Source: Oopsacas minuta
Lineage: Eukaryota > Porifera > Hexactinellida > Lyssacinosida > Leucopsacidae
Assembly: GCA_024704765.1 (NCBI GenBank)
Contig: JAKMXF010000356.1
Coordinates: 62,001 to 126,000, forward strand
Reading direction: 5' to 3'
DNA: 64,000 nt
This document shows, piece after piece, positions 46,408 through 57,808 of this stretch; position 1 is the first letter of the stretch, and each line of letters opens with the position of its first letter. The translations under genes were made by a program, and so were the position numbers. The notes beneath the pieces were generated by a model, which was given only the letters and a program-made list of their open reading frames with translations, was not told the DNA's origin and searched no databases.

Positions 46408-47361
46408 ATGGGTAACGGTAATAGTCACGTCAAGTCAAAGAAACAAGGAAATCTATCTGACAATATCGAAGGACAAAACCACCTTACAAGAGCAGAAATG
46501 GAGCATGTAGGCAGTGGACTTGAAAGAGTAGTTAAGATAGAGGAGGAATTAGAGAAACAGATTATAGAAAATGCGTTCCTAAAAGGTGTTCAATTGGATA
46601 AAGAGTCGCAGAAATACTTAGCGGATAAGCTTAAAGAATATTACAGTACACCGCTACATCCCTTATACGGCTCCCAGCAAATTACAGCATTTGCTGTTGG
46701 AGCATTGACTGCACAATTCGGATTAAATATCGACCAAGACCTGTTGGCTGACTTATTGACTGATGTAGGGACCACTGTAATACAACTGGCTATTAGAATG
46801 TTCTTACAACCTCAACAATATGCAGTGTTTCCAATTACATTAGGGCAACTGATAAACCAAAACCAAAACCAAAATCTGCTGAGTCCTGACCTCACCATGA
46901 AGCATATGGTCTCACAGAGCACTAGACCTCTGGAATACACCCTGTACATATGTGCTAGTAGGATTACTACAGGCGTTAAATTACTATACCACTGTAGGGT
47001 TGTTGGGGAGGATTACATAACTAGTCCTTATTTCGTGGAAGATAAGAATGTGGGTGAAATAGTACCCTGTGCTGATCCAATAAACATAACTGAACACCTA
47101 AGAAGACCTAATCCTATACCTGCAATTAGGAGGGCGCTTAGGAGTTTAGAATCAAGCAATTCAGGAATGGATAATGGGTTCTATTTTGATGACTTTTCTT
47201 GGAAGAGAGTCGGTTCTGTGGGAAACTTTTCGCTCCAGAGTCCCAGACGAAGTTCAAGCAGTTCTCAGTTCCTTTATTGGATGGGTGAAGCTAGAAACCC
47301 TGAGGTGTCCTTTACCGAGAATAGATCTAGAGAGCTTCAGTTAGGAATAACAGAATCATAA
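46408..47361 (+). CDS. Unrecognised protein, type 1', possible N-myristoylated start
   Basis: Intronless, 317 residues. From residue about 46 on it is nearly identical to the type-1 protein at 42023-43183, apart from single substitutions and a 4-residue deletion near the C terminus. The first 45 residues are unrelated: they start MGNGNS, which fits the N-myristoylation rule (Gly2, Ser6), followed by a lysine-rich patch. So this copy may go to membranes while the other carries the IGEE repeat. The nucleotide identity to the first copy starts at about 46541 and continues 226 bases past the stop. Confidence 0.78.
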   Translation: MGNGNSHVKSKKQGNLSDNIEGQNHLTRAEMEHVGSGLERVVKIEEELEKQIIENAFLKGVQLDKESQKYLADKLKEYYSTPLHPLYGSQQITAFAVGALTAQFGLNIDQDLLADLLTDVGTTVIQLAIRMFLQPQQYAVFPITLGQLINQNQNQNLLSPDLTMKHMVSQSTRPLEYTLYICASRITTGVKLLYHCRVVGEDYITSPYFVEDKNVGEIVPCADPINITEHLRRPNPIPAIRRALRSLESSNSGMDNGFYFDDFSWKRVGSVGNFSLQSPRRSSSSSQFLYWMGEARNPEVSFTENRSRELQLGITES

Positions 47362-47589
47362 ACAATCAGTGTTTGTTTGTTTGTTTGTTTGTTGCATTTT
47401 CATAGAGACTACTAGTTATATTTGTTTGCGTATTTTAGAGGAATATTTGGTGATTACTTAGAGTGTAGAGGAGAGTAGGCTAGTGTTTGTTTGTTGTATA
47501 AGTAAATCTTGGTAGCTTAAAATGGGAGTCAAAGGGTGTTAAGGGATCAGAGCACCAGAGGTCAAGAGGAACATTAACCGATACATGAG

Positions 47590-47754
47590 TGGCAAATAGA
47601 CGGCGAAGAAACAAGCTTCAGCATTCGAGTACCTGATGGTAACTTGTGGTGGCAGGATACAGATGATGAGAGGCTAGGGACAAGACCCAAACCTGAGGTC
47701 ATACAGACATGTAATAGAAGCCAGAAGATGTTAATAAAATTGAATGTAACCTGA
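47590..47754 (+). pseudogene. C-terminal fragment of a type-2 gene
   Basis: The frame from 47590 to the TGA at 47752-47754 has 54 codons and aligns with the C terminus of the type-2 protein (W, a strand ending in VP, then ERLG and PKP words and a final K-L strand). It follows, without spacer, the end of the block shared with the first type-1 flank (47587). So a deletion joined the type-1' flank to the tail of a second type-2 gene. Confidence 0.7.
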
Positions 47755-47832
47755 TCTATTAATAGCATCATTCGACACGGATTAGCCGTGTCTGTATAAT
47801 TGTGTATCATACTATTGTTACTTGTAAATATA

Positions 47833-48036
47833 ATGGGACATGAAGAGGTCATCTCAAACTCCAAGGGGCAGGGAGTTTACGTAACTAAGGATACTGGAAT
47901 GTTTGATACATTAAATATTGGCAAATATACAAATGGAATAAAGGCACAAACGTATGATCAAACCTCCCACCGAACTGAGGACGTTTATATGACCAGAAGG
48001 GTATCTAGGGAGCATGCAGACCCCCTTAGCCTGTAA
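47833..48036 (+). CDS. Small ORF of unknown status
   Basis: 67 codons from an ATG at 47833; the start MGHEEV would be poor for myristoylation. No homology recognised, and no paralogue in the window. It lies 78 bases after the type-2 fragment. It could be chance. Confidence 0.25.
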   Translation: MGHEEVISNSKGQGVYVTKDTGMFDTLNIGKYTNGIKAQTYDQTSHRTEDVYMTRRVSREHADPLSL

Positions 48037-48161
48037 GCTGATATTAAATTAGTTACATACCGTAACCATAGAAACAATAAAGGAATGTACAAATATATAA
48101 TGGGGGGAAATATTCAATTCAAATCTTTTCAATTGTCAGTTAGAAGCAAAAAATTATGAAA

Positions 48162-49544
48162 CTATAAATATAACTTCTGGTGTCTCACAATGAAGCTAGA
48201 AGCCTCGTCAGCTGAGGAGGTCTTAGTAGGATCACTTATTGAACCATCTGGTAAGCTCCCTGTAATAATATATGATATAAAAGGTGTTAAAATAATCATA
48301 TAACGGAGATAGAACCTGTGGGTAGAAGAGAACTAACCAATGAATACTCCAGGTTTCTCTATACTCTCAAATGCCATAAAGTTAGGCGGGACTATATGGG
48401 CTCGGAATTGGCTACAAGTGTCCAAGGGTCCGCTTGCACCCATCAGTATTCCCTCCTGTATAGCTAGATGGACAGCTGGATTCTGTTTCATAGAAAACGA
48501 ATATAATTGCTCTGTAGGTGATTGAGTGACGTAGACAAGGAACTCTGAAGAGGGTTCAGCTAGTCCCAATGTGTCGATAATATTATCAGCCCTTATATGG
48601 AGACATTTCTTACTGAGCTTGCTCTCTAGCAACACAACGTTACCTATGGAATGAAGGATTGTTAACACTGTTAATTATCAGATTAGATAGTTAGGTACCA
48701 TTCTGTAATGCTTCAAATTGGTTCCCGGAGGTGACAACCTCATTAACACCTTTTTGCAGAGAGCTACTGACCTCCTTCAGGGCTGTATCAGCTGTATTGG
48801 TCTGCATGGGTTTGAAATGTGCAGCTAAATGTTCCTATAGAATATATGGTTTGTTAGGTGTCAAGTGGTGTAACTGAAAAAAAAAAATATCTGAGCGAAA
48901 TATTAATAGACCACTGATAGAAAGTGATAAATGTGTCGACCTATCAGATTCTAACTGTTACGCATTGATAATCAATTGTACAAGTATTGATATATGATTA
49001 ATCTTAACACCTATCTGTACCTTGAGTGTCTGTGCGGGGTTAGTAATTGCTCCTGTATTCAGTGTTCCTATATTGTGTCCTGGGTTAGAGATTGATTCTA
49101 GAATGATATATTTATCTGTTGTTATAGAGGCACTGAACTCACAATCTGGACCTCCTGTACCTCTACATGTCAACAAGCCCCCTGTAGAGTACAAAAAGTA
49201 AACAACACAAACAAACAAATAAACAAACACACAAACAAACCAGCAAGAGATATAAACTGAGTATTATAGCCACAATTCCTAATAGTAAATCTATTAGGAG
49301 CAATACTATTAACAAAAAAGTTCGAGTAAGCATCAAGTATCCCTAGAGAGTCCAAATTCCCATCCGGTAGACACCTGAGGTATTTCCCAGATGTCTTAGA
49401 GAGCAGGGCTACCCGCCTTCCGCTCTGGAACACCTCTAGGGGATTAGAGGGGGTGGTCATCTGTGAGAACTGAGCCTCTCCTGTTTTCAGAGCCTGGTCT
49501 AGCTCCTTTCCGATACTACTCAAATTAGTGTTAGCTTGTCCCAT
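48162..49544 (-). CDS. Double beta-trefoil protein with myristoylation-type start, 5 exons
   Basis: Exons on the minus strand: 49544-49241, 49181-49021, 48834-48699, 48643-48338 and 48259-48162, in frame for 334 residues. The protein consists of two copies of helix plus beta-trefoil: the words ALKTGE...RVALLSKTSGKYLRC...LDSLGI and ALKEVS...NVVLLESKLSKKCLHI...IDTLGL correspond. Trefoil strands of the VAL..SKTSGKYL kind are typical of fascin and fascin-like trefoils. The start MGQANT fits the N-myristoylation rule. No signal peptide. I infer a cytoplasmic, perhaps membrane-attached trefoil protein; it is too short for a fascin, which has four trefoils. Confidence 0.7.
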
Positions 49545-49863
49545 TGATTAGCTAGATAGGTGTGAAATAGGACACATTAAATGCCAGCACTTCGGTAGAT
49601 CAAGGTAACCAAGGAAGTGACAAATGGCAGTTATGTAACAGTTGTGATTGAGGATGTCTTCTACCCTTTGGGTTACATAACAGGATATACATATACATTC
49701 AACTCTTGTTACATCGAAGCTAAAGGGACCGCAATAATTATTTTGATATAGCCGACGAAACATATGCTACTTTGACTGTGTCGGTACCATATGTGTACAA
49801 TGTAACACCTCGATATATGCGAGTATTGCTAGGTGTTTAATGCAGGTGAAAATACAGTAATAA
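49545..49863. other. Spacer with diverged MITE
   Basis: About 49692-49825 is a diverged copy of the 30163-30323 element (CAACTCTTGTTACATCGAAG left end, GTACAA and TCGATATAT words). No gene. Confidence 0.5.
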
Positions 49864-52800
49864 TCATTTTGAATTCAAAGAATTATTTCGATCGTATTCC
49901 TGCTGGAATTTCTTATTCAGAGATTTTCTATGTGTTCGGTGTTTGTTCTTCCGTTTATGTACCTAAATATGAGAACATATAAAGGTGTTAAAATTGCACA
50001 TACAAGAAATGGGGCAATGCTAGAGGGGGCAAACAGGGCATTTGAAGGGGTCTAAAATCCTTGTCCTGGAATGCCAGATCCTGGGACTGCCCTGGCTCTT
50101 GGAAGAGGAGGGTATACTGTCCCTAGTTACCATTATACCGTATTGGCATTTATTGATGATTAAGGTGTTAGAATAACTAACCTTTCCTCTGTCTAGTTCT
50201 AAGTCATATTCATAATCAGAATGTTCCTTTTTGTCTTCACAGGTCATAAACTGAAGGACAGATGGTTCTGTATTCCAGGACTTTACTAGAGTACATAGAT
50301 GTAAATAACAACAAACAAACAAACAAACAATCAAACAAATAATAAACAAATACTTACATTTCCCGCCCAATAGTTTAAAGGAGGAATTCTGTAAATCCTC
50401 AACAGTTTCAGCGCTACTTTTGTGAGTATAATTTGTGCTATTTTTAGAAATAGAATGTGTCTCTATTGGTGTGGTATTATTATTCTTGTTTGTGTTGTGT
50501 TCTGGACTCTTTGGTAAGTCAAACACACCCAAGGAATTGCTATCACCCTCACTTTCTATAAAGATTAACAATGAATAAATATCTGTTTGTTTGTTTGTTT
50601 GTTTTGTGAAGTCCAATCCCCTGACCTATGAGACCACTTAACACCTCTTAATTTGTATATAAACATACCAAATAGAATTTTCCTTCTTTTCTTAATGTTT
50701 TTGGGTTTTTTGTTCTTCTTAGAATTCTTATACTCTCTTAACTGATCGTATAAATCCTCTCTAGATGTGAATATACCTCTCTTCAGAGCTTTAGTTATAT
50801 ATTTCTCCATTTCGTCACCTACAGACCGGCTCAATTTCTTCAAAAATCTATTTTTATGTCTTCGAGGGCTCTTGGGGTTGTCCATCTCCCTCTTCTTTGA
50901 TGTCTTGGTCTTCTCCTTTATTACAGGGGTCTTAACTTCATTTTGTTCTATGTTCTTGGTCTTAGGAATGTTCCGTGAGTTGGGTGTGACTACACCAGTG
51001 GGTTTAACACCTCTTACACCAGTGATAGAGAAGCTCCTATTGAGCTGAGGGGTCTCATTTGGAGGAGACTTTTTACTGGAATCCGCTTTATCATTCGGAC
51101 TCTTTTCAAAAGTTAGTCTCAGAGGAGAGGCCTTTTGTTCCTGTGGACTGGTCTCTTGGTTTAGTTTCCTTCGTTTAATTGGTGTATCCTCATCAGCTGA
51201 TTTACCACCTCTGGACGGTTTAACTTTCCTCGCTTCTCTCACTTTATCTGCCACTTCCTCTAACTCATTACTAGGTGACTGTCTCCGTTTCTTATAGAAA
51301 TTGAGATTTCTAGGTAATTGGTTGCTAGGAGATCGGAATGTTTGACATTTGTGTACAGAAGTACTCGATATATCACTAATAGGCTTGTCTGGCTGTTTAG
51401 GGTTTACAACAGCCAGTGGCTTAGTCGTAGTTTCTTTATAGCTATTTATAGCATCATTCTTTCGTGATGTATCCGTTGCTAGGTTAGAGTTCTCTTTATC
51501 ATTGGTGGATTGTTTAAGCGCCATTTTATCCTGAATTAGATTGTTCAGGTCCTCAACTGGAGTTTTGGCATTAGTAGGCATTCCATTCTGGTTGCTATGG
51601 TGATTAAGTTCATTCTTATTTTTATTGGAATTCATTTCTACCAAAACTTGACTATACTTTGCATCAGATTTGAGAGATGAAAGAGAATCGAAAAATGAAG
51701 GATTTGAAATCAGAGTCTTCCCAGGTGATTCTTGAGGACGAGAGGGTGTGTGAGTCGCTGGTGACCCCTGGGTGCGAGATACCGTAGAGGTTGGGATCTT
51801 GTATTTTGATGGGAGGATGTTGGTTGCGGTTTGTCTGGGTTGAGTGTTTGTAGAAAGTGGACTAGGTTGATTAGTTGTAAGACCTATAGGATAATCCCTT
51901 AACACCTAATAAATGAATAATTTGGTTATTTCTAACCTTCTATAGCAAGAGTTGTAGCAGGTTTAGGCTTAGAAGGTGTTATCTAGGAATAGGAAATTTG
52001 AACAAACAAGCAAACAAACAAACAAACAAACAAACAAACAAGTAAACAAACAAACAAACAAACAAACAAGTAAACAAACAACAATACCATCTTATAGAAG
52101 AGTATATAAGCATCAGAGTTCTGGACTATGGATTGTGATACAGGTGCTACATAGCTGTCATTCATCTTATGCCATGCCCCATTAGGAGCTGTTACATAAC
52201 AGTAATAGTGTCCGGAGGAACATGTGTACCCCTGATGTACCAATACAGCATAGAGCTTGTAGGTGACAGGTGGTCCCTATGATAGAGGTATAGTAACAGC
52301 TGTTGGAGGGTGACGACTATGTCAGCTATAAATGTCTCAGAAAAGTGTCGTATGGACTAACCTTCTCTGTCATATACTCTCTGACATCTAGATCAATAGG
52401 AAAACAAATCTTATTTTGTATTTTAATGCCCAGCTGACCACCAAATGAGAATTTCTTAAGATGTATAGTTAGTACTCTTGGTGGACCATGGATAGAGAGT
52501 ATCTTCTTAGCTGATACCTTCTTCTTACACCTGTTAATTAAATTATAATTTCTTTGAAGTAAACAGAATTACAGAAATGCTGCCTCATATATTTATTAGG
52601 TATTTAACTATGGATGGCGGAATCAGGTTATTTTATATATACAAATACACTCCAAACAAGTTAGGACAACATCCAAGCAGATAAACTACGTCCACCATCC
52701 ATGGTTCATTAACTAATAAACATACAGAGGCTTTTCGTAACAACAAAAATAGCTTACTTATCACAATAATAAGAGTTATTACCATCTAATCTATCAGGTA

Positions 52801-54178
52801 GAGTATATTTCTTTAGAACTTCAGGCAAGGTGGCACACCCTTTGATATTCAGGGAGAGGTCAAGCATAGGTTCATAGGTGTCTGATTTGGTATTGCAACT
52901 GAAACAAGTCACCTGACTTCTGACCTTCCCGCCAAATATCTGATGTATTACTGTTGTGCATTTTAGTTCCTGTGATATCCTAGAATAATAAAATCAACAC
53001 TTCATTTAAACCAATCAACTATTGTTACTCACTTGCTTGATACACTCCCTAGACAGCTGTTCTGCATAGCATCAATAAGGTATCTAAGAAATTCATGAGA
53101 ATCTTCCTGTCTCCCGATATGGAAGCTAGGAGCTATGCTCATTAGATGTTGTACTATAGATGTAGGCTTAATGCTGTAGTTAAAATGCTGCTGGGATTGC
53201 ATGTAGTGCTCTTGGAATTTACACATAGCACAGAATCCCTTCACTTTACCTACAAAGTTTATTGAGGAATTGGAAAAAGAGGTATAGACTTGTAATAGGT
53301 GTGAAATTATGAATATATACATATTAAGAGTTCACTACCCTATATAGGCATATACCTGATTAGCATAAATAGAACTTACAAATTAGCTTATGATCTTTCG
53401 AGTAGATATAGTTAGCTAGAGGAGGAGTATAGGTCAAGCACTGTAGGACTGAGTTCATGAAACAGGTGTTTCCTATGTTGTAGAGACCTAATCCGATCCG
53501 TCTAGCTCCTGACCAATCCATTTTCAAGTTATCAGGGTTGTATATAGGCTGAATAGGCTTACTTATTACTGGAACAGCTGATTGGCTACTGTCTGTACAG
53601 ACACCTGTAGTTGAGTCTATCCGTATTAGTAGACCTGTCAGGAAGCAATTTGATAGGTTACACATAACTTGATAAAGTATAAATACCAGTGAAATAGGCT
53701 TAATTCTATTTTTAGAATAAGAACAACCTTCTTTTTCTAGAACCTTTAACTGTTCCTCTTTCTGTTCATAAATAGATTTCTCAGCTGGCACAAATTTTAT
53801 AGTCTCTTCCATCATAGCTCTATATATATGCGTAATAATTAATTATATTTTCGTAAAATTATATCCGTGAGATTTGCTCAAATACGCGAGTCTCACTTTG
53901 GATCCGAGATACCATACATAGCTGTAGCACCCCGAATATTCATTTATTCGTACAATACTATGAGGTATAACAGTATCTAGGGTAAACATGTATAACATAA
54001 CTAACTTGATATTAGCTAGCTCTAAGAGGACAAGAGGATCATCTGTATCCTCATCTAGTCCTGGGACGAATAAATCATCTCCAAATGTAACTACTTTATC
54101 ACTGATTGTGTCTGTAATATGATTGGTGGATTCAGTAACTATACAGCTGTTATTCTCTGTAGGTAGATCTATGTTCAT
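49864..54178 (-). CDS. USP36/USP42-type ubiquitin-specific protease, 11 exons
   Basis: Exons on the minus strand: 54178-54006, 53819-53380, 53249-53033, 52979-52758, 52530-52362, 52276-52088, 51982-51937, 51883-50669, 50555-50358, 50285-50182 and 49962-49864. The joined frame is open for 1023 residues. The catalytic Cys177 is in NIGNTCFMN, the His430 in SGHYYCYV and the following Asn/Asp in WHKMND; the zinc-binding CxxC pairs (FCAMC, CFSC and others) of the fingers are present. The 405-codon exon 8 is a Lys/Ser/Pro-rich nuclear-type tail, and the last three exons carry the SWNTE and KFQQEYDRN words seen at the C terminus of USP36 and USP42. USP36 acts in the nucleolus on ribosome biogenesis factors and histones. 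Exon 1 is supported only by splice fit; ATG at 53815 is the alternative start. Confidence 0.9.
51996..52082. repeat. (CAAA)n tract in USP intron 6
   Basis: About 87 bases of CAAA units with few interruptions. Similar tracts occur in many introns of the window, for example 24150-24190, 39985-40041, 49199-49240, 58662-58681 and 60857-60893. Confidence 0.9.
52604..52708. mobile_element. MITE with CCATGGATGG ends
   Basis: TTAACTATGGATGGCGG on the left and CCACCATCCATGGTTCA on the right are inverted repeats. It belongs to the family at 21565-21630 and lies in intron 4 of the USP gene. Confidence 0.65.
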
Positions 54179-55097
54179 ATGAATAGCTATATAGTCTGAA
54201 TATAAATTATAGGGGAACAGGGGTACTGGGGTACAGCTGGAGGCCTATTAACACCTCTGATCAGCTGTTGGGTACATTTGATTAACTTAAGGAGTATTGT
54301 GATAATATTAATCATCAAAAAGGTGTGAAAGTGTTAACATTAGAAGCTTATACTACATAGCAACCAGTTATGATATCCCTGCCTCTCTGTGGATATTCAA
54401 ACTTCCTAATATATGTTATAATAAAATGATTCTTACACCCCGTATAGCAACATTTCCCTGATAACTACGTATAACTGAGATCAGAATTATGTATTTTGTC
54501 TTATACCAAGGAATAATATCTGTAAATAACTGTTAAGAGATGTGTTCATATAACAGTATTTGTGAATATATTATGTAAACCATCAGAACAAACAATAATA
54601 ACACATCTAGAAGAGCATTACAATATGAAAGAGATTGTATACAATAGATACCGGTCTTATAGTAGTAATGTGTTCGTATTACAGATATGTGTGTAGAATC
54701 AGTATAAATAATACAGTATTATGAGAACAGTTTTCTATAATACGGCTCCTACATCCAAATGTGTCTAAAGGAAGTGTTCTCATAACCGGCATCCTCTATA
54801 TCCTACATACCAGTTATGAGAACATTATATCCAATCCCGTCTCATAACCGGCATCCTCTGTATTACTATTAAAACATTCCTTTGATATTCAATTGTAACC
54901 AAGGATCTTAAGCTGTTACAAGCTCAGTGTATACAAAGGGCAGCGGTTCCAAAAATGGGCTTGGGGTGCATAGGACCTATGAGAGGGGTCTATATTGGCA
55001 TAATGGGTCCACTTGTAAATAAGTTAGGGACAGATGCCATAAGGGCATAAATATAGGAGACGAAAACCCTCTAAGAAGAAATGATAATTAGATTATC
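54179..55097. other. Intergenic with inverted GAACA words
   Basis: No gene. About 54770-54860 holds several copies of CATAACCGGCATC and GTTATGAGAACA in both orientations, related to the tiny element at 9491-9541. Confidence 0.5.
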
Positions 55098-55709
55098 GAG
55101 TTCTTATAAATAATAATAAATATATCTATACTGTAGTTTCTAAGCGATCGGGTTGACAGGTGAGTCCTACAAAACTCAGATGGCAACCCGATCACTTTGA
55201 AACATCTGTTCATCTCCACAAAGTGTGAAAATATATCAAATCACTCTCGTCTCTAAGTGGTCAGGTTGACCCATGAGGATCTCAGAGCTCATACGGCAAC
55301 CCGATCACTTTGAGTTGAGAGTGCGATTGGAGATGATTTACAAATCTCAAAATCTTTCCTTCTTAAATAGTCATGAAAACTATAGCCCTGGTAACCAATG
55401 GCAGCCATTGGTTACCAGGGCTATAGTTTTCATGACTATAAAAGAAGGAAAGATTTTTGAGATTTGTAAATCATCTCCAATCGCACTCTCAACTCAAAGT
55501 GATCGGGTTGCCGTATGAGCTCTGAGATCCTCATGGGTCAACCTGACCACTTAGAGACGAGAGTGATTTGATATATTTTCACACTTTGTGGAGATGAACA
55601 GATGTTTCAAAGTGATCGGGTTGCCATCTGAGTTTTGTAGGACTCACCTGTCAACCCGATCGCTTAGAAACTACAGTATAGATATATTTATTATTATTTA
55701 TAAGAACTC
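55098..55709. repeat. 612-bp near-perfect palindrome with 1-base centre
   Basis: Left arm 55098-55402 and right arm 55404-55709 are reverse complements around base 55403, with only a two-base mismatch and one single-base indel seen. Each arm itself holds two imperfect stem-loops of about 57 bases: 55141-55200 (CGATCGGGTTG paired with CAACCCGATCAC) and 55253-55315 (GGTCAGGTTG paired with CAACCCGATCAC). No clear target duplication. The short ORF across the centre is a by-product of the palindrome. A transcript through it would form a hairpin of about 300 base pairs. It lies 235 bases downstream of the vasohibin stop codon. Confidence 0.95.
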
Positions 55710-55944
55710 ATAAAGTCTCCTAACTAATTAGTTCCAGTTTCATAATAATGGGTAGAGATTTTAAATTCGAATTCGAGGAATCAAGCAAATATACTGGGGT
55801 ACCCATTAGCGGACAATACTGGACTGCTCGGCCTCCATTTCCACTAAATATACATGTGTTATAGTTATGTTATAAATATATATGAATAATTTCAAGTAAG
55901 TGATACATATTGTTGTGGTTGTTATGAATAATATCATAACAATA

Positions 55945-57514
55945 TCAGCTGTTCCTCAGTATGTGTGTATACTTAGCTAGCTGTTTCTTCAGTTCTTCTA
56001 GAGTAGCTTCTCTCATAATTATTGTTAAAAACTATAAAACAAACAAACAAACAAACAAACATCTACCGTACTACGCTTTAGTTATTCCTGTCCAGTGAAG
56101 TCAGGAGTGGGGACATTTTGCGGCGTCCCTAGCGTCTCATTTGTGGCGATTATATATAACTAACCTTCCATTGAATAACTTCACAAGAACACAGATCATG
56201 AGTAATCCCGTTACTTAAGTCAATCTTAACAACTTTATGACCACCTGTAGAATAGGTGTTAATTAAGTTAAGTAATAATAGATTATATGATCCCCCTGGG
56301 GTACATGATACAGGAACTATAACTCACATTCTTTATATGATTCAATGAATTCCATCAACAGGTCGGTAAGTGTCTATAATTAGAGTAATAACCAATCTTA
56401 ATTGTTACTAATAATAGAACTACTAACCTCGTATTTCATTGGTTTATACATGAGCTCAGGTCTCCTGCTGAGACCCACGGTACCAAATCTCCCTTCTGAG
56501 AAAATTCCAAGGACAACATGTCTAGTTACGATACAATATATTCAATTTTATTTGACACTATCTCAATTATGAATGTAATCGTTACTACGAATATGAATAA
56601 TACGGAACTTGGAATAATTCATAGTTCCAATTCAAATATACAGACTACTGAAGAGGAGACAGGTCTCTACCCCCGGAGTAACACACTTACCTGTGAGTTT
56701 TGTCCTTAAATTCGGATTTAAATCCAATAACAAACATCTTGAGGTTATCAATAGACGCTAGTAAGAATCTAAAAATAGAAATTTTCTAATCAGCTGACTG
56801 ATTAATATAACAATAACTTACATAGATAGAATAACAGCTTCTAGACATTTGATTGGTAGAGACTCTCTGATAATATCTCTAGCTGTATCTACCAATCTAT
56901 AATATACTAAAAATAGAACAAATCTATAATTAGATTATAATTATCCTACCTACTGATTGGTCTATTCTTTATTACTTCAAAGTATTGCATTCCTGTGTGA
57001 TTATATCTTGTTGTTAAGGAAATTAGAGGTAAGATTGTGATAATAAAATACACAATGGAAGCTCGCTAATAAGAACATATTTTGGACTTCTGTAGTGTTC
57101 ATATTAACGAGGTAACACTGATTAAGTATACGGTATACTCCCGCAGGGTAATCAGGTCAAATATACAATATTAATAGGATACTCTAGCTGTAATAGATAT
57201 TGCTGTATGAGAGATATCTTCTGAGAGAGTATCATTGGTCCTGTGAGTACAGGAGGCTTAGGGAGAGTAGGCTAAAGAAATAGAGCAATTAAATTAGTGT
57301 AACTAATCAGCTGATAATAAATGTATTTACAGATTCTTACAGGTGTTAAGGAATGTGAGCCTCTTATCCTATTCTCAACTGATCTACCATCAGGGTGTCT
57401 CCGTCTCACTCTACTCCATAACTTGTCTACTGAATCAGCTGATAGAGGAAGACCTGATTTGTTGATTAAGCGAATTGATTCTGTGCTGGGACAAGCGAGG
57501 GGGCAATCTCCCAT
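55945..57514 (-). CDS. VASH: Vasohibin, tubulin tyrosine carboxypeptidase, 9 exons
   Basis: Exons on the minus strand: 57514-57341, 57271-57183, 57006-56950, 56896-56822, 56768-56691, 56521-56428, 56373-56328, 56244-56165 and 56031-55945; frame open for 259 residues through eight GT-AG introns. The family signature is clear: YNHTG...FEVIKNRP, LPIKCLEAVIL, RHVVLGI, LSRRPELMYKP and an IQWK word. The catalytic triad is Cys124, His159 and Ser176; the spacings of 35 and 17 residues equal those of human VASH1 (Cys169, His204, Ser221). The enzyme removes the C-terminal tyrosine of alpha-tubulin, normally with the SVBP chaperone, which I did not find here. It is shorter than human VASH1 (365), mostly at the two ends. 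Exons are 46-174 bases, so no ORF scan would show this gene. Confidence 0.92.
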
Positions 57515-57808
57515 GGAGCTAATCTTGTTTATGTATCTTAAGTAAACAAATATTGAGGACTTGTACCCAATATGAATATTAACACATATTCAGGTCCCTG
57601 TAATGGTTACCTAAGTGGTATTACTCCAGTTATTACGGACACATTTTGAGCGTCCGTTGGTGTTAGTATTAAGGAGATTACAAGTAATTAATACTGCTAG
57701 GTTAAGATGGGACACGAGGCTAGAGATCAGTTACATGTGAGCTCTATAGGAACAATAAATGCTTAAAAGTTATGAAATGGTTGCTACTTGAATTATCTGT
57801 TAAGTATA
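57515..57808. other. Divergent promoter region of vasohibin and subtilisin genes
   Basis: 294 bases between two divergently transcribed start codons; no gene. Confidence 0.5.

Noticed and set aside
50767-51048. Hydrophobic plus-strand ORF opposite the USP gene
   Set aside because: Antisense of the Lys/Ser-rich exon 8.
51976-52185. ORF rich in KQTNKQ repeats
   Set aside because: Translation of an intronic (CAAA)n tract.
53640-53740. Possible extra intron in USP exon 2 (GTATTT...GACAG)
   Set aside because: Removing it would shift the frame before the catalytic Cys box; the unspliced frame is open.
55273-55518. 81-codon ORF across the palindrome centre
   Set aside because: It exists only because the arms are complementary; no start context or homology.
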